Source: UBA6107 sp034430175 (GTDB lineage Bacteria > Chloroflexota > Anaerolineae > Anaerolineales > Anaerolineaceae). From it: a stretch of 64,000 nt of DNA. Under the pieces are notes generated by a model. It saw nothing but the letters and a program-made list of their open reading frames with translations. It was not told where the DNA came from and searched no databases. Made by a program: the position numbers and the translations under genes. Location: positions 103,964 through 167,963 of the forward strand of contig DAOUFI010000026.1 of assembly GCA_034430175.1 (NCBI GenBank), written 5' to 3'. This document shows positions 52,401 to 62,310 of the stretch, one piece after another. Within the stretch, counting starts at the first letter, position 1. The number at the start of each line of letters is the position of its first letter.

Positions 52401-53495
52401 ATGAGCGAGAAAGAACGAATTGTTATCGCCATGAGTGGTGGTGTAGATAGTTCTGTTGCTGCCGCATTATTGGTCGAACAGGGCTTTTCCGTCTCGGGTG
52501 TAATGCTGAAGCTTTGGTCGGATGAACAGACCTGCGCGGAAAACTCATGCTGTCCACCGGAAGCGATTGCGCAAGCCAGACAGGTAGCTGGTCAATTGGG
52601 GATCCCTTTTTATGTTTTGGACGTAAGAGAACAATTCAAGAGAGAAATCGTCGACGAATTTATCACTGCTTATAAAAGTGGAATCACTCCCAATCCATGT
52701 TTTAGCTGCAATAAAAACATTCGTTGGGGATTCATGTTAGACAGAGTCCTATCCACAGGTGTTGATCGAATTGCCACTGGCCATTACGCGAGGATTGAAA
52801 ATGATAATGGAGTTTTCCGATTGAAAAAAGGAAATGATCCATTAAAGGATCAATCTTATGTTTTATCAGGCCTGGATCAAAGGCAACTAGAACATTCGGT
52901 TTTCCCTTTAGGAGAATTACGCAAGACAGAAGTACGTGAAATTGCAAGAAGCCTAAAAATTCCTGTAGCTGAAAAACACGATTCTCAGGATTTGTGTTTT
53001 GTTGGCAAAAGTGGATATAGAGATTTCTTAATGCGACATTCCCCCAAGTCCTTTAAGGTAGGAAATATTCGCATGTTTAATGGAGAGGTGATTGGACAAC
53101 ACAATGGTTTGGAGAACTACACGATTGGCCAAAGGAAGGGATTGGGAGCTGGCTTTTCAAAACCAATCTATGTGATAGATAAGGATACGTCAAAGAATGA
53201 GATCATCGTTGGGTATGAAGAGAACCTCGGTTGTGTTAATTTCTCAGCCAGAATTCAAGAATGGACGCCATCTATTCCTCTACATGCGGGATTGAGATGC
53301 GAAGTAAAAACCAGATACAAATCGGCGTTAAGGAACGCAAAGATCGCCGAAACATTTGAAGATAAACTTGTAGTAACATTGGAAGAGCAACAAAGAGACA
53401 TTACACCAGGGCAGATCGCTGTTTTCTATCAGGATGAATATGTACTGGGTAGCGCGGTGATTGAGTCTAGAGGGTTCGCCGGAGAGAAAAAATGA
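52401..53495 (+). CDS. mnmA: tRNA-specific 2-thiouridylase
   Basis: MnmA uses ATP and persulfide sulfur to thiolate U34. It has the PP-loop AMSGGVDSSVAA, the Cys in NPCFSCNK and the second in SQDLCFVG. The ATG at 52401 (MSEKERIVIAMSGG) is taken over the TTG at 52398. Only 7 bases separate it from the desulfurase. Confidence 0.95.
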   Translation: MSEKERIVIAMSGGVDSSVAAALLVEQGFSVSGVMLKLWSDEQTCAENSCCPPEAIAQARQVAGQLGIPFYVLDVREQFKREIVDEFITAYKSGITPNPCFSCNKNIRWGFMLDRVLSTGVDRIATGHYARIENDNGVFRLKKGNDPLKDQSYVLSGLDQRQLEHSVFPLGELRKTEVREIARSLKIPVAEKHDSQDLCFVGKSGYRDFLMRHSPKSFKVGNIRMFNGEVIGQHNGLENYTIGQRKGLGAGFSKPIYVIDKDTSKNEIIVGYEENLGCVNFSARIQEWTPSIPLHAGLRCEVKTRYKSALRNAKIAETFEDKLVVTLEEQQRDITPGQIAVFYQDEYVLGSAVIESRGFAGEKK

Positions 53496-53767
53496 CAGTC
53501 GCATCCTTTTTTTTAGGTTTGCTGATCGGATTGATACCAGCCTTTCTGTGGCATTTTCTGTCTGGGGGGACTTTTAAACGATTATTGTTACTGATAGTGC
53601 TATCTTGGATCGGTTTTTGGTTGGGACACCTGGTAGCGCTGTGGCAGCAGTGGACGTTCCTAAAGCTTGGCCCAATTTATCTGGGGAGCGCTTTGATTTT
53701 CTCGATTGCGTTTGTAATCGCCGGTTCCTGGTTGGGTTCTTATTCATCTGATATTCTAAAAAAATAG
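53492..53767 (+). CDS. Small membrane protein of unknown function
   Basis: A 91-aa protein with three predicted hydrophobic helices. It overlaps the mnmA stop by ATGA and precedes trmI by 17 bases. No recognised family. Confidence 0.65.
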   Translation: MTVASFFLGLLIGLIPAFLWHFLSGGTFKRLLLLIVLSWIGFWLGHLVALWQQWTFLKLGPIYLGSALIFSIAFVIAGSWLGSYSSDILKK

Positions 53768-53784
53768 TTGTTTATGGAGTTACC

Positions 53785-54666
53785 TTGACATTCGAACAAT
53801 CAAAGAGCAATGCAGAAGCCGGCGATCTTATCCAGTTGGTGGGATTGAGCTACAAAAGCTATATTTTCATCTTAGAGCACGGCAAGGAACTTCACACACA
53901 TCGTGGAGTAGTCAAACACGATGAACTGATTGGACTCCCATGGGGAAGTCAGATATTCAGTCACATTGGGAGTCCGTTTTTTTTGCTCCAACCTTCTTTA
54001 CCGGATTTAATTAAGAACACTCCACGGGTCACGCAAATACTTTACCCGAAGGATATTGGGCAAATCCTTCTGACGATGGGTATCGGTCCTGGTACAGTAG
54101 TCATCGAAGCCGGTACAGGCAGCGGCGGATTGACCACAGCCCTGGCTTACGCAGTAGGGAAGACGGGACGTGTGATCAGTTACGAAAACCGTAGTGAGCA
54201 TCAGGCAAAAGCTCGAAAGAATATCGAACGGATCGGTCTGGCTGATAGAGTGGATTTCAAGTTTCGCGATATTCGTGAAGGATTTGATGAAACGAATGTG
54301 GATTGTGTGTTTCTGGACATAGCCAATTCTTATGAATTCACCAGTCAAGCCAGAGCCGCTCTCAAGCCGGGTGGTTATTTTGGCAGTATTCTTCCAACAA
54401 CCAACCAAGTTGTTAAACTGCTTACAGAGCTACGGCGGAATCAATACGCATTTATCGATGTCTGTGAAGTTTCACTGCGATATTACAAACCGGAACCCTT
54501 AAGATTCAGGCCAACAGATCGGATGGTGGCGCATACAGGATTCTTGATATTTGGTCGTCCAATCATCATCGACCAGGAACGTGCGGATAAAAAATTGCTT
54601 ATGGAAACAGGAGCCATTAGTGTGGTTCCTGACGAGGAAGAAAATACGGAAGACATCGTAGAATAA
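53785..54666 (+). CDS. trmI: tRNA (adenine-N1-)-methyltransferase, TrmI-like
   Basis: Rossmann methyltransferase with a TrmI N-terminal beta domain (LIQLVGLSYKSYIF), then IIYPKDIGQIL-like LYPKDIGQILLTMGI and the SAM loop VIEAGTGSGGLTTALA. It would make m1A58 in tRNA. The start is a TTG preceded by GGAG. 293 aa; it follows mnmA and the small membrane gene. Confidence 0.9.
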   Translation: MTFEQSKSNAEAGDLIQLVGLSYKSYIFILEHGKELHTHRGVVKHDELIGLPWGSQIFSHIGSPFFLLQPSLPDLIKNTPRVTQILYPKDIGQILLTMGIGPGTVVIEAGTGSGGLTTALAYAVGKTGRVISYENRSEHQAKARKNIERIGLADRVDFKFRDIREGFDETNVDCVFLDIANSYEFTSQARAALKPGGYFGSILPTTNQVVKLLTELRRNQYAFIDVCEVSLRYYKPEPLRFRPTDRMVAHTGFLIFGRPIIIDQERADKKLLMETGAISVVPDEEENTEDIVE

Positions 54667-54683
54667 TCGGGTTAAACGATTAT

Positions 54684-55259
54684 ATGGAAGAACAGTTAAA
54701 CCTGATCGAGAAAGTTCAAAATAAGGTACTTCCAATTGACCAATTGGAAGACATTACCAGTAATGGTTTAAAACCAGCAGCGGTTCTGATTCCATTAATT
54801 CTTGATCAAGGACAGTGGAAACTGCTATTCATCCACCGATCCAACAAAGGGGTGTTTCACAAGGGTGAAGTGGCATTTCCCGGTGGAGCCAGAGAGAGCA
54901 AAGATGGAAATCTGGCGGATACTGCTCTTCGAGAAACATTCGAAGAATTGGGTATTCCCAACGACAAAGTAAGAATCTTAGGTTTTATCCGTCCCTTTCC
55001 AACGGTCTCCAATTACTTGGTCACCCCGATAATTGGAGTAATAGAATGGCCACTACGACTGGTTATTGAAGAAGATGAAGTCGAAAGAGTCTTTTCGATT
55101 CCACTGGATTGGTTGAAAGATTCAACGAATTGGACAAACCGCGATTTTGTCATGCTTAATGGAGAAATGGGGAATACCATCTTTTATAAATCATATGATA
55201 ATGAGGTTTTGTGGGGGATCACTGCGAGAATGACAATAGAGCTTGTTGACGGAATATAA
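54684..55259 (+). CDS. NUDIX hydrolase, CoA-pyrophosphatase type
   Basis: Nudix box PGGARESKDGNLADTALRE with TFEELGI, preceded by the AAVLIPLI region and HKGEVAFPGG, which mark the CoA pyrophosphatase (NudL) branch. 191 aa. Followed by a terminator. Confidence 0.9.
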   Translation: MEEQLNLIEKVQNKVLPIDQLEDITSNGLKPAAVLIPLILDQGQWKLLFIHRSNKGVFHKGEVAFPGGARESKDGNLADTALRETFEELGIPNDKVRILGFIRPFPTVSNYLVTPIIGVIEWPLRLVIEEDEVERVFSIPLDWLKDSTNWTNRDFVMLNGEMGNTIFYKSYDNEVLWGITARMTIELVDGI

Positions 55260-55292
55260 AAAGCGGTCAATCCTATGGATGACCGCTTTTTT
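55257..55292 (+). terminator. Terminator after NUDIX gene
   Basis: AAAAGCGGTCA-ATCC pairs with GGAT-GACCGCTTTT with one bulged A, followed by six T. Confidence 0.85.
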
Positions 55293-55311
55293 GTCAAATA
55301 ATGGAACAGAA

Positions 55312-55965
55312 TTAGGCTTCTTCGCCTTCTTCTTCCTTTTTGCCTTTTTCAATCATTTCAGGTTCAACTGCTTCACCTTCAGCAGTCACAGAAGCTTGCT
55401 CAACTTCTTCAGACGCAGGAGCGGTGATAAGAACGACCATTTCCCCCGCAGGCGTCAAAACCGTAACTGTTGCTGGAACGCTGACGTCAGATACATGAAT
55501 GGCATCGCCGATGTTGGCTAGTCCTGAAATATCGATAGTAAAGCGTTCGGGTAAGTCTTTCGGTAAAGCCTCAACCTCGATAGAATCCAATCCTTCGACG
55601 ACTACACCATTGAAATCTTTCACTGCTGGCGCAACACCAGTAACGACGATACCAACTTTGGTGCGGATCTTTTCGGTTTGAGAAACTGCCTGGAAATCTA
55701 CATGAATATATTGATTGCGAATATAATCACGCTGTTTTTCACGAACCAGAGCAGAATGCTCCTTTCCGTCGATCACGATGGTCACAATACTTGATGAGGT
55801 TGCAGTATTCAAGATCTTGGTGGCGCTTTTTAAATCCATCACGATGGATTCGGTTTCAAAGTGGTGACCATAAATGACGCCTGGAAGTTTTCCTTCGCGG
55901 CGCAAGGTACTAACTTTCTTGCCCTTGATCTCACGTTTTACTGCTTCGATTACAATCTTTTCCAT
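55312..55965 (-). CDS. rplY: 50S ribosomal protein L25/CTC
   Basis: The 217-aa two-domain TL5/CTC form of L25, which binds 5S rRNA: N-terminal L25 core (IKGKKVSTLRREGKLPGVIYG) and the C-terminal beta domain, followed by a long Glu-rich tail. GAAGGA precedes the ATG. A 7-bp palindrome lies upstream at 55990-56004. Confidence 0.94.
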   Translation of the reverse strand: MEKIVIEAVKREIKGKKVSTLRREGKLPGVIYGHHFETESIVMDLKSATKILNTATSSSIVTIVIDGKEHSALVREKQRDYIRNQYIHVDFQAVSQTEKIRTKVGIVVTGVAPAVKDFNGVVVEGLDSIEVEALPKDLPERFTIDISGLANIGDAIHVSDVSVPATVTVLTPAGEMVVLITAPASEEVEQASVTAEGEAVEPEMIEKGKKEEEGEEA

Positions 55966-55989
55966 ACTTTATATCCTTCGACGCCTCTC

Positions 55990-56004
55990 ACCATTTAAAA
56001 TGGT
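55990..56004. promoter_or_regulatory. Palindrome ACCATTT-A-AAATGGT upstream of rplY
   Basis: Two perfect 7-bp arms around a central A, 25 bases upstream of the rplY ATG, in the 111-base gap between glpK and rplY. It has no T-run on the coding side and may be an operator. Confidence 0.3.
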
Positions 56005-56076
56005 TACCTTCGTCTGGTTTAGATTTGCGTTCATCGAGAACGCGACTGTAGATTTTAGCCGAGAAGGTACATTCGG

Positions 56077-57585
56077 TCAAGATGGAGTACCATCTATCCA
56101 GTCAAAAGTGCGTGTTACTGCGCTTTTCCATTTCTTATATAGAGAGGCACGGGATTCTTCGGACATGTCAGGTTGCCAGACTTTGTCCTTCCCCCAATTA
56201 GCCGATAACTGGTCCAGGTTCTGCCAGTAGCCAACAGCAAGACCTGCCGCGTATGCAGCACCCAATGCGGTCGTCTCAGCCACGCGAGGTTTTATCACTG
56301 GTACATTCAATATATCAGCCTGGAATTGCATCAGCAATTCATTCACAACCATCCCACCATCGACCTTTAGGCTGTTTAGTTTAACGTTTGAATCACTTTC
56401 CATGGCATCCAACACCTCACGCGTTTGGAACGCAGTGGATTCAAGAACAGCCCTGGCGATATGACCGCGATTGGCAAAACGGGTAAGTCCAACGATCACA
56501 CCGCGCGCATCTGATCGCCAATATGGAGCGTAAAGTCCTGAGAAAGCTGGAACAAAGTAAACGTCACCATTATCGCTTACGGTACGCGCTAAGGGTTCAA
56601 TATCTGCTGAGTTTTCTATAAGCTTAAGATTGTCTCGGAGCCATTGCACAAGGGCACCAGCGATGGCAATACTGCCTTCCAAGCAATATACCGCTGGATC
56701 ATTGCCCAGTTTATAACCCGCCGTGGTTAAGAGACCGTTCTTACTGGTAACGGGTTCTGTACCAGTATTCATGAGCATAAAGCAGCCTGTTCCGTATGTG
56801 GTTTTAACGTCGCCTGGCTTAAAACAAGTCTGGCCAAACAAAGCTGCCTGTTGATCTCCAAGATCACCAGCGATGGCTACATTCTCGAGTGCAACCCGGG
56901 TATATCCATAAATCGCAGAAGAGGGGACGATTTTGGGAAGAATTGAAACAGGGATTCCAAGAATCTCAAGCATTTTTGAATCCCATGTAAGAGTCTTGAT
57001 GTCCATTAATAAAGTACGAGACGCGTTTGAAATATCAGTCACATGTATACCGCCCATCGGTCCACCTGTAAGGTTCCAAATTACCCAGGTGTCCATGTTT
57101 CCAAACAGAACATCCCCTTTAATGAGATCATCCGAAATATCAGGATTGTGATCGAGCATCCATTTGATCTTTGGACCGGAAAAATAGGTTGCGAGTGGCA
57201 GACCAGTTTTTAGACGAATTTCTTCAGAAAGTCCATGTTTTTCGAGATCAGAGATAATTTCATGTGTGCGTGTGTCTTGCCAGACAATGGCATTTCCGTA
57301 AGGTTTCCCGGTTTGTTTGTTCCACAGGATCGCTGTTTCTCTTTGATTGGTGATGCCAATCGCTGCCAGATCTTCTGAAACGAGGCCGGATTTACGCATT
57401 CCATTGGTAATCACTTCTAGCGTGTTCTGCCATATCTCCAAGCCGTCATGTTCAACCAATCCCGGCGCGGGGTAAATTTGTTTGTGCTCTTTTTGATCTA
57501 TTGCGACAATATTACCCTGAAAATCAAAAACAATGAATCTAGTGCTGGTCGTTCCCTGGTCAATGGCTGCAACGAATTTTGACAT
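56077..57585 (-). CDS. glpK: Glycerol kinase
   Basis: FGGY kinase with AIDQGTTSTRFIVFD at the start, QDTRTHE, GDQQAALFG and the glycerol-kinase late block KVDGGMVVNELLMQFQADIL. It phosphorylates glycerol to sn-glycerol 3-phosphate. The ATG at 57585 has GGAGGG upstream; the longer frame to 57630 lacks it. 502 aa. No glycerol transporter is adjacent. Confidence 0.95.
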   Translation of the reverse strand: MSKFVAAIDQGTTSTRFIVFDFQGNIVAIDQKEHKQIYPAPGLVEHDGLEIWQNTLEVITNGMRKSGLVSEDLAAIGITNQRETAILWNKQTGKPYGNAIVWQDTRTHEIISDLEKHGLSEEIRLKTGLPLATYFSGPKIKWMLDHNPDISDDLIKGDVLFGNMDTWVIWNLTGGPMGGIHVTDISNASRTLLMDIKTLTWDSKMLEILGIPVSILPKIVPSSAIYGYTRVALENVAIAGDLGDQQAALFGQTCFKPGDVKTTYGTGCFMLMNTGTEPVTSKNGLLTTAGYKLGNDPAVYCLEGSIAIAGALVQWLRDNLKLIENSADIEPLARTVSDNGDVYFVPAFSGLYAPYWRSDARGVIVGLTRFANRGHIARAVLESTAFQTREVLDAMESDSNVKLNSLKVDGGMVVNELLMQFQADILNVPVIKPRVAETTALGAAYAAGLAVGYWQNLDQLSANWGKDKVWQPDMSEESRASLYKKWKSAVTRTFDWIDGTPS

Positions 57586-57660
57586 ATAACCCTCCAAAAC
57601 TTGGAAAGAATAGGTGAGTTCATTATACAATTAAGGAATTCTTTTATAGAAGGCATTGAA

Positions 57661-59403
57661 ATGAAGATCAAAAGATGCGTTTACATTCTCATAACTCTGC
57701 TTCTGGTATCTTGTAATTTTCAGGAGAGCAGCTTGAATTCTAGTTCAAGTAGAGTGTCCATCCACGATATTCAAGGCTGCGCTCATATTTCACCTATGGA
57801 AGGCGAATCGGTAAGTGGTGTAAAAGGCATAGTTACCTGGAAGGTTGAGAATGGATTCTTCATGCAAGATCCAATCCCTGATGATCAGGATTGCAGCTCG
57901 GAAGGCATTTTTGTTTTTACAGACAGCTATCCTGATGTGATACCAGGTGACGAAGTGAGTGTGGAAGGGGTTGTTTCAGAGTTTATTTCCGGTGGAGAAC
58001 CTGATGAGAATTTGAGTGTCACTGAGATAGAAGCAAAGAATGTTCAATTGATAGCAGAACATTCCCCACTTCCCGCCACTATCGTCCTCGGAGAGGGCGG
58101 AAGGATCCCACCTGTAAATATTATTGAAGATGATGAGATGTCTGTATTCGATCCCGAAACGGACGGGTTAGATTTTTACGAAAGTCTTGAAGGAATGAGA
58201 GTAGAAATTTCCACAGCGATTGTTGTACAGGCAAAGAATTCCTACGGTGAAATCTTCGTTATCCCATCAGATTTTTCTGATCAAAACATCATATCTGCAG
58301 AGGGCGCGTTGATTCAGACCGAGTCTGACAATAACCCCGAAAGAATTCTGGTAGATATCCCGTCCACTTATAAAAAGAAGATCCAGGTAGGTGATAGGAT
58401 TAATGAACCGATAATTGGCATTATGGATTACGAATACGGGAATTATCGTGTTCTTGAGATCAACTTTCTTCAATTAAATTCAATGAACAGGAAAAAGCAA
58501 GAAACGGTAAAAGCGGCGAAGGATGGTACACTCAGAATTGCCACTTACAATGTTAATAATTACAATCGTTTCAATGAGGACAAACTCAACGAATTGGCAG
58601 ACCAAATTGAAAATGACCTTGGTTTACCCGATATCCTGGTCTTACAGGAAGTTCAGGATGATAGTGCTCTTGATGATGATGGCACAATCTCCGCGGAAAA
58701 GAATATTAAATCATTGATTGGAGCCTTGTTCGACAATAATGACATACTTTACCACTACGTTGATCCGGTGGTGGAGAATAATTCAAGCGGTGGTGCGCAG
58801 GGGGGAAATATCCGAACCGTGATACTTTATCGAAATGATCGGGGTCTTGAAAGAGTTAGAATTGAAAACGATCATTATCTTGGGGATGTAAATGAATTTT
58901 CGAATAGCCGGATTCCGACGATTGTAAAATTCAAGTTTTACTCAGAGTATTTGTATATTGTTGGGGTTCATCTCGTATCAAACAATCTCAATACTCCATT
59001 ATTTGGGCACTTACAGCCCCCTCAGAAACCTGAGGAAGAGAAGCGTATCAAACAAGCGATTTGGATAGGTGAAGTTGTAGATAAAATTAGCATGTCAGAT
59101 TCAGGAGTCTCAGTAATCGTTTTGGGAGACTTCAATGACACTCCGTGGTCAACGACACTATTGCAATTGAATAGTTCAGGTATGTGCAATACCAATTTCC
59201 TCATTGATAAGCGGGAAGCATATTCATTCATTTATGAAGGAAACGCCAGCTTGTTTGATCAAATTTTGGTCACTTCAAATTTGATTGATTCGATCGTGAT
59301 GGTACAACCAATACACATAAACACATGGAAACAGGAAAAAGATCAAATCAGTGATCATGATCCAATAGTGATAGATATTGATTTACGAAATAAAGGAGAG
59401 TGA
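57661..59403 (+). CDS. Lipoprotein endonuclease/exonuclease/phosphatase-family nuclease
   Basis: Signal peptide ends in LLLVSC with lipid-anchored Cys18. Residues 35-270 look like an OB-fold-containing N-terminal part as in extracellular ExeM/YhcR nucleases. The EEP catalytic domain follows: RIATYNVNNYN, VLQEVQDD, GDFNDTPW and SDHDPIVIDID. It is probably a surface DNase or phosphoesterase. GAAGG lies before the ATG. It diverges from glpK. Confidence 0.85.
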   Translation: MKIKRCVYILITLLLVSCNFQESSLNSSSSRVSIHDIQGCAHISPMEGESVSGVKGIVTWKVENGFFMQDPIPDDQDCSSEGIFVFTDSYPDVIPGDEVSVEGVVSEFISGGEPDENLSVTEIEAKNVQLIAEHSPLPATIVLGEGGRIPPVNIIEDDEMSVFDPETDGLDFYESLEGMRVEISTAIVVQAKNSYGEIFVIPSDFSDQNIISAEGALIQTESDNNPERILVDIPSTYKKKIQVGDRINEPIIGIMDYEYGNYRVLEINFLQLNSMNRKKQETVKAAKDGTLRIATYNVNNYNRFNEDKLNELADQIENDLGLPDILVLQEVQDDSALDDDGTISAEKNIKSLIGALFDNNDILYHYVDPVVENNSSGGAQGGNIRTVILYRNDRGLERVRIENDHYLGDVNEFSNSRIPTIVKFKFYSEYLYIVGVHLVSNNLNTPLFGHLQPPQKPEEEKRIKQAIWIGEVVDKISMSDSGVSVIVLGDFNDTPWSTTLLQLNSSGMCNTNFLIDKREAYSFIYEGNASLFDQILVTSNLIDSIVMVQPIHINTWKQEKDQISDHDPIVIDIDLRNKGE

Positions 59404-59419
59404 TGAGCTCTCCTTTTTT
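59392..59419. terminator. Terminator between EEP nuclease and radical SAM gene
   Basis: AAAGGAGAG pairs with CTCTCCTTT across a 7-base loop, followed by T; it overlaps the EEP stop. Confidence 0.88.
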
Positions 59420-59421
59420 AG

Positions 59422-60957
59422 TTACGAAGAGACCGAAAGGGCGTCCTTAGGCGTTGTTCTGGGATGATGGTGTAAAACAGCTTTCCGGTTCTTTTGATTG
59501 ATACTCCTGAAGTGATAACCGTATACAGTAAGGGTGATCGCTAGCGGAAATTTGTTTGGAAACTTGAACAAAGTCCAGAAGAATAAATTCCAATAGTAGA
59601 ATGCTTCTTTTGGATTCAGCCCCATAACAACCATCGTTCTAAGCAGCGCGACAACCTCTGAAAATTCAATTGTCACATCAGATTTTTGAGTTTGATAATC
59701 ACGTAGAAAGGTTTTGACCCGCTGGTAATATAATTTACGAGAATAAATCTTATCAAGGATAGAGAGGTAACCTTTCCTGAGGATATTAGCATCCATAACC
59801 GGAATGATGTTAGTGGTACCGTCAGTATTGTCCCCGGTCATTTCTTTTATAATCCGGCCTTGTTCATCGAGTTTACGGTAAAGTTCGGTGCTATTAGGCG
59901 CCTGGAGAAGTCCCACCATGGCAGTAACAATTCCGCTCTTCTGAATAAAATCTACCATACGATTAAAAATCGAGGGCGTGTCACTGTCAAATCCAACGAT
60001 GAATCCTGCCATGACTTGGATACCCGCGTGTTGGATGGTATGGATATTGTCGATCAGATCACGTTTCGTATTCTGTTTTTTGTTGCAATTCTGAAGACTC
60101 TCTTCGTCTGGTGTCTCTACACCGATGAATACCGACATAAAACCTGCGTTGACAAGTAGTTTCATCAACTCTGGATCGTCTGCCAGGTTGATTGATGCTT
60201 CAGTAAGAAAGTTGCAACCTTTCTTTCCTCTACGCCATTCGATCAAAGCTGGAAGTATATCCTCTTTTAAAATCCTTTTATTTCCGATGAAATTATCATC
60301 AACAAAGAAAATGTTACGCCTCCAACCGGCATTGTAGAGCTGGTCCAATTCAGCGATAATCTGCCGGCTGGTCTTCAACCGGGGATTGTGGCCAAGCAAG
60401 GCAGTTACATTGCAAAAATCACAATTGAATGGACATCCTCTGGAAAATTGGATGCTCATACAATCGTAATCGCGTAGGTTAATCAGAGAAATATCCGGGA
60501 GCGGAGATAAACTCATATTGGCATAATCATCGGTCTTGTAGATATGCTTCGCATTTCCCGCCAAGTAATCTTCAATGAAGAGAGGTAATGTAATTTCACC
60601 TTCATTTAGAACCAGATAATCTACATTATCAAATTGCTCATAATCTTCTGTGAACAACGGGCCACCGGCAACAACTGGTTTTCCAAGTTGTTTGACCTGG
60701 TTGATGATCGATTCCACCGATGTTCGTTGTACGTCCATAGCACTGACAAACACCAGATCAGCCCAAAGTATGTCTTTTTCAGTTAGAGGGAATATATTAA
60801 TATCGATCAATTTCTTATTCCAATACTTTGGTAAAAGCGCTGATATAGTCATCAATCCAAGCGGAGGATTGCTGACCTTTTTGTTAATAAATTTCAGGGC
60901 ATGTTTGAAGCTCCAAAAGGTATCAGGAAATTCAGGATAAACCATCAAGATGTTCAT
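59422..60957 (-). CDS. B12-binding radical SAM protein
   Basis: The N-terminal ~140 residues form a cobalamin-binding-like domain (ADLVFVSAMDVQ, PVVAGGPLFTED). The radical SAM CxxxCxxC is in SRGCPFNCDFCN, followed by FFVDDNFIGN. A C-terminal DUF4070-like part holds QAPNSTELYRKL. Many relatives methylate or modify lipids, such as the hopanoid methylases; the substrate cannot be assigned. AGGAGC precedes the ATG. Confidence 0.88.
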   Translation of the reverse strand: MNILMVYPEFPDTFWSFKHALKFINKKVSNPPLGLMTISALLPKYWNKKLIDINIFPLTEKDILWADLVFVSAMDVQRTSVESIINQVKQLGKPVVAGGPLFTEDYEQFDNVDYLVLNEGEITLPLFIEDYLAGNAKHIYKTDDYANMSLSPLPDISLINLRDYDCMSIQFSRGCPFNCDFCNVTALLGHNPRLKTSRQIIAELDQLYNAGWRRNIFFVDDNFIGNKRILKEDILPALIEWRRGKKGCNFLTEASINLADDPELMKLLVNAGFMSVFIGVETPDEESLQNCNKKQNTKRDLIDNIHTIQHAGIQVMAGFIVGFDSDTPSIFNRMVDFIQKSGIVTAMVGLLQAPNSTELYRKLDEQGRIIKEMTGDNTDGTTNIIPVMDANILRKGYLSILDKIYSRKLYYQRVKTFLRDYQTQKSDVTIEFSEVVALLRTMVVMGLNPKEAFYYWNLFFWTLFKFPNKFPLAITLTVYGYHFRSINQKNRKAVLHHHPRTTPKDALSVSS

Positions 60958-61095
60958 TTTTTGCTCCTAATCTTTCTTGAAGTCTATCCTTGCCAAATTG
61001 AATTAGGATGTGAAAAAGGTCATGCCACAATACATATCTGCTTTGGTAACCTGACTTGGACTATTACTTTCTTCATCATCACTAAAAAGCCCTAA

Positions 61096-61104
61096 TGCTA
61101 TAAT
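61096..61104 (+). promoter_or_regulatory. Extended -10 of an apparently leaderless promoter
   Basis: TGC with perfect TATAAT; seven bases then the ATG at 61112. No ribosome-binding site is seen between them. Confidence 0.55.
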
Positions 61105-61111
61105 TGGATAA

Positions 61112-62299
61112 ATGAATGGGAAACAAAGCGAATCTGAATTCAATATCACCAGTGGGACCGATCTGGCGTTTGCGCTAGTCGTGTTGATCTCATATTTCAC
61201 GGCATTCACAAAAGCGCTGGAAATTTCAGTTTTCTTAATCACTGTATTGATCTTTCTGGGGATTGCGTATATTGCCAATGGTATATATGGATTTGCATAT
61301 ATCAATCAGTCTGAGAATCTATCACCAAAACTTCTCTATTTTGCCATCCAATTGATCCTTGGTGGTTTGATCATCTTTTTCAGCAAGGGTGGGGGATTCA
61401 ACGCGTATATTTTGCTTCCTCTTGCAGCGCATACTGCGATGACCTTGAACCAGGAGTGGATGTTTACAACAAACATCGGGATATTTCTAGTCTACGTGAT
61501 CTCAGTAATTGGTTACTCAAACAATTGGGGCGCAGTGTGGTCGGGAATGCCAATATTCTTTGCCGGGCAGGTATTTATATTGATATTTACACAAATGGCA
61601 GTGACAGAACAAAAAGGCCGTTTGAAGATGGAAAAACTGGCGACTGAGCTTTCTGAAGCCAACAAGCACTTGAGCGAATATGCAAGTCAGGTAAAGGACC
61701 TTACCATCAGTCAGGAGCGCAACCGCTTTGCTCGTGAAATTCATGATGGATTGGGACATTATCTCACCACGATTAATATGCAGATCAAAGCTGCCCAGGC
61801 AATAATGAAAAAAGATCCCAAACAAGCGGATTCTTTACTTGAAAAAGCGGAACAATTGACCTCTGAAGCGTTAGTCGATGTTCGTAATAGCGTTGAATCG
61901 TTACGTGAAGGAAAAGATTCACCGCTGTCGCTTGATAAGAGAATCAATTGGCTGCTTGAGTCCTCGAAAGTAAAGAATCGTGAATATTTCTTTCATATTT
62001 TGGGGATTCCTAGATCGATCTCTTCTCAAATGGATGTAACACTTTACCGTGTTGTGCAAGAAGCCATTAATAATGCCAACAAGCATTCAAGATCAAGTAA
62101 AGTCGAAGTTACTCTAAGCTATGAAGATCCCGGCCACATATTATTATCAATATTCGATAATGGTGTGGGCACAGATGATCCACAAGGCGGTTTTGGTTTG
62201 ATTGGTATGAAAGAGAGAGTTCGATTGATCAACGGCGACATGAAAATTGAGACGGGATCAGGAAAAGGATTCTTAATCGAAATCGTTGTACCGGGATAA
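61112..62299 (+). CDS. Membrane sensor histidine kinase, NarL-type
   Basis: About five or six membrane helices in residues 15-165 are followed by HisKA_3 with phospho-His in FAREIHDGLGHYL and a HATPase with NNANKHS and FDNGVGTDD. It is coupled to the response regulator 11 bases downstream and probably senses membrane or envelope state. The message seems leaderless. Confidence 0.92.
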   Translation: MNGKQSESEFNITSGTDLAFALVVLISYFTAFTKALEISVFLITVLIFLGIAYIANGIYGFAYINQSENLSPKLLYFAIQLILGGLIIFFSKGGGFNAYILLPLAAHTAMTLNQEWMFTTNIGIFLVYVISVIGYSNNWGAVWSGMPIFFAGQVFILIFTQMAVTEQKGRLKMEKLATELSEANKHLSEYASQVKDLTISQERNRFAREIHDGLGHYLTTINMQIKAAQAIMKKDPKQADSLLEKAEQLTSEALVDVRNSVESLREGKDSPLSLDKRINWLLESSKVKNREYFFHILGIPRSISSQMDVTLYRVVQEAINNANKHSRSSKVEVTLSYEDPGHILLSIFDNGVGTDDPQGGFGLIGMKERVRLINGDMKIETGSGKGFLIEIVVPG

Positions 62300-62310
62300 G
62301 AGGAATCGCA

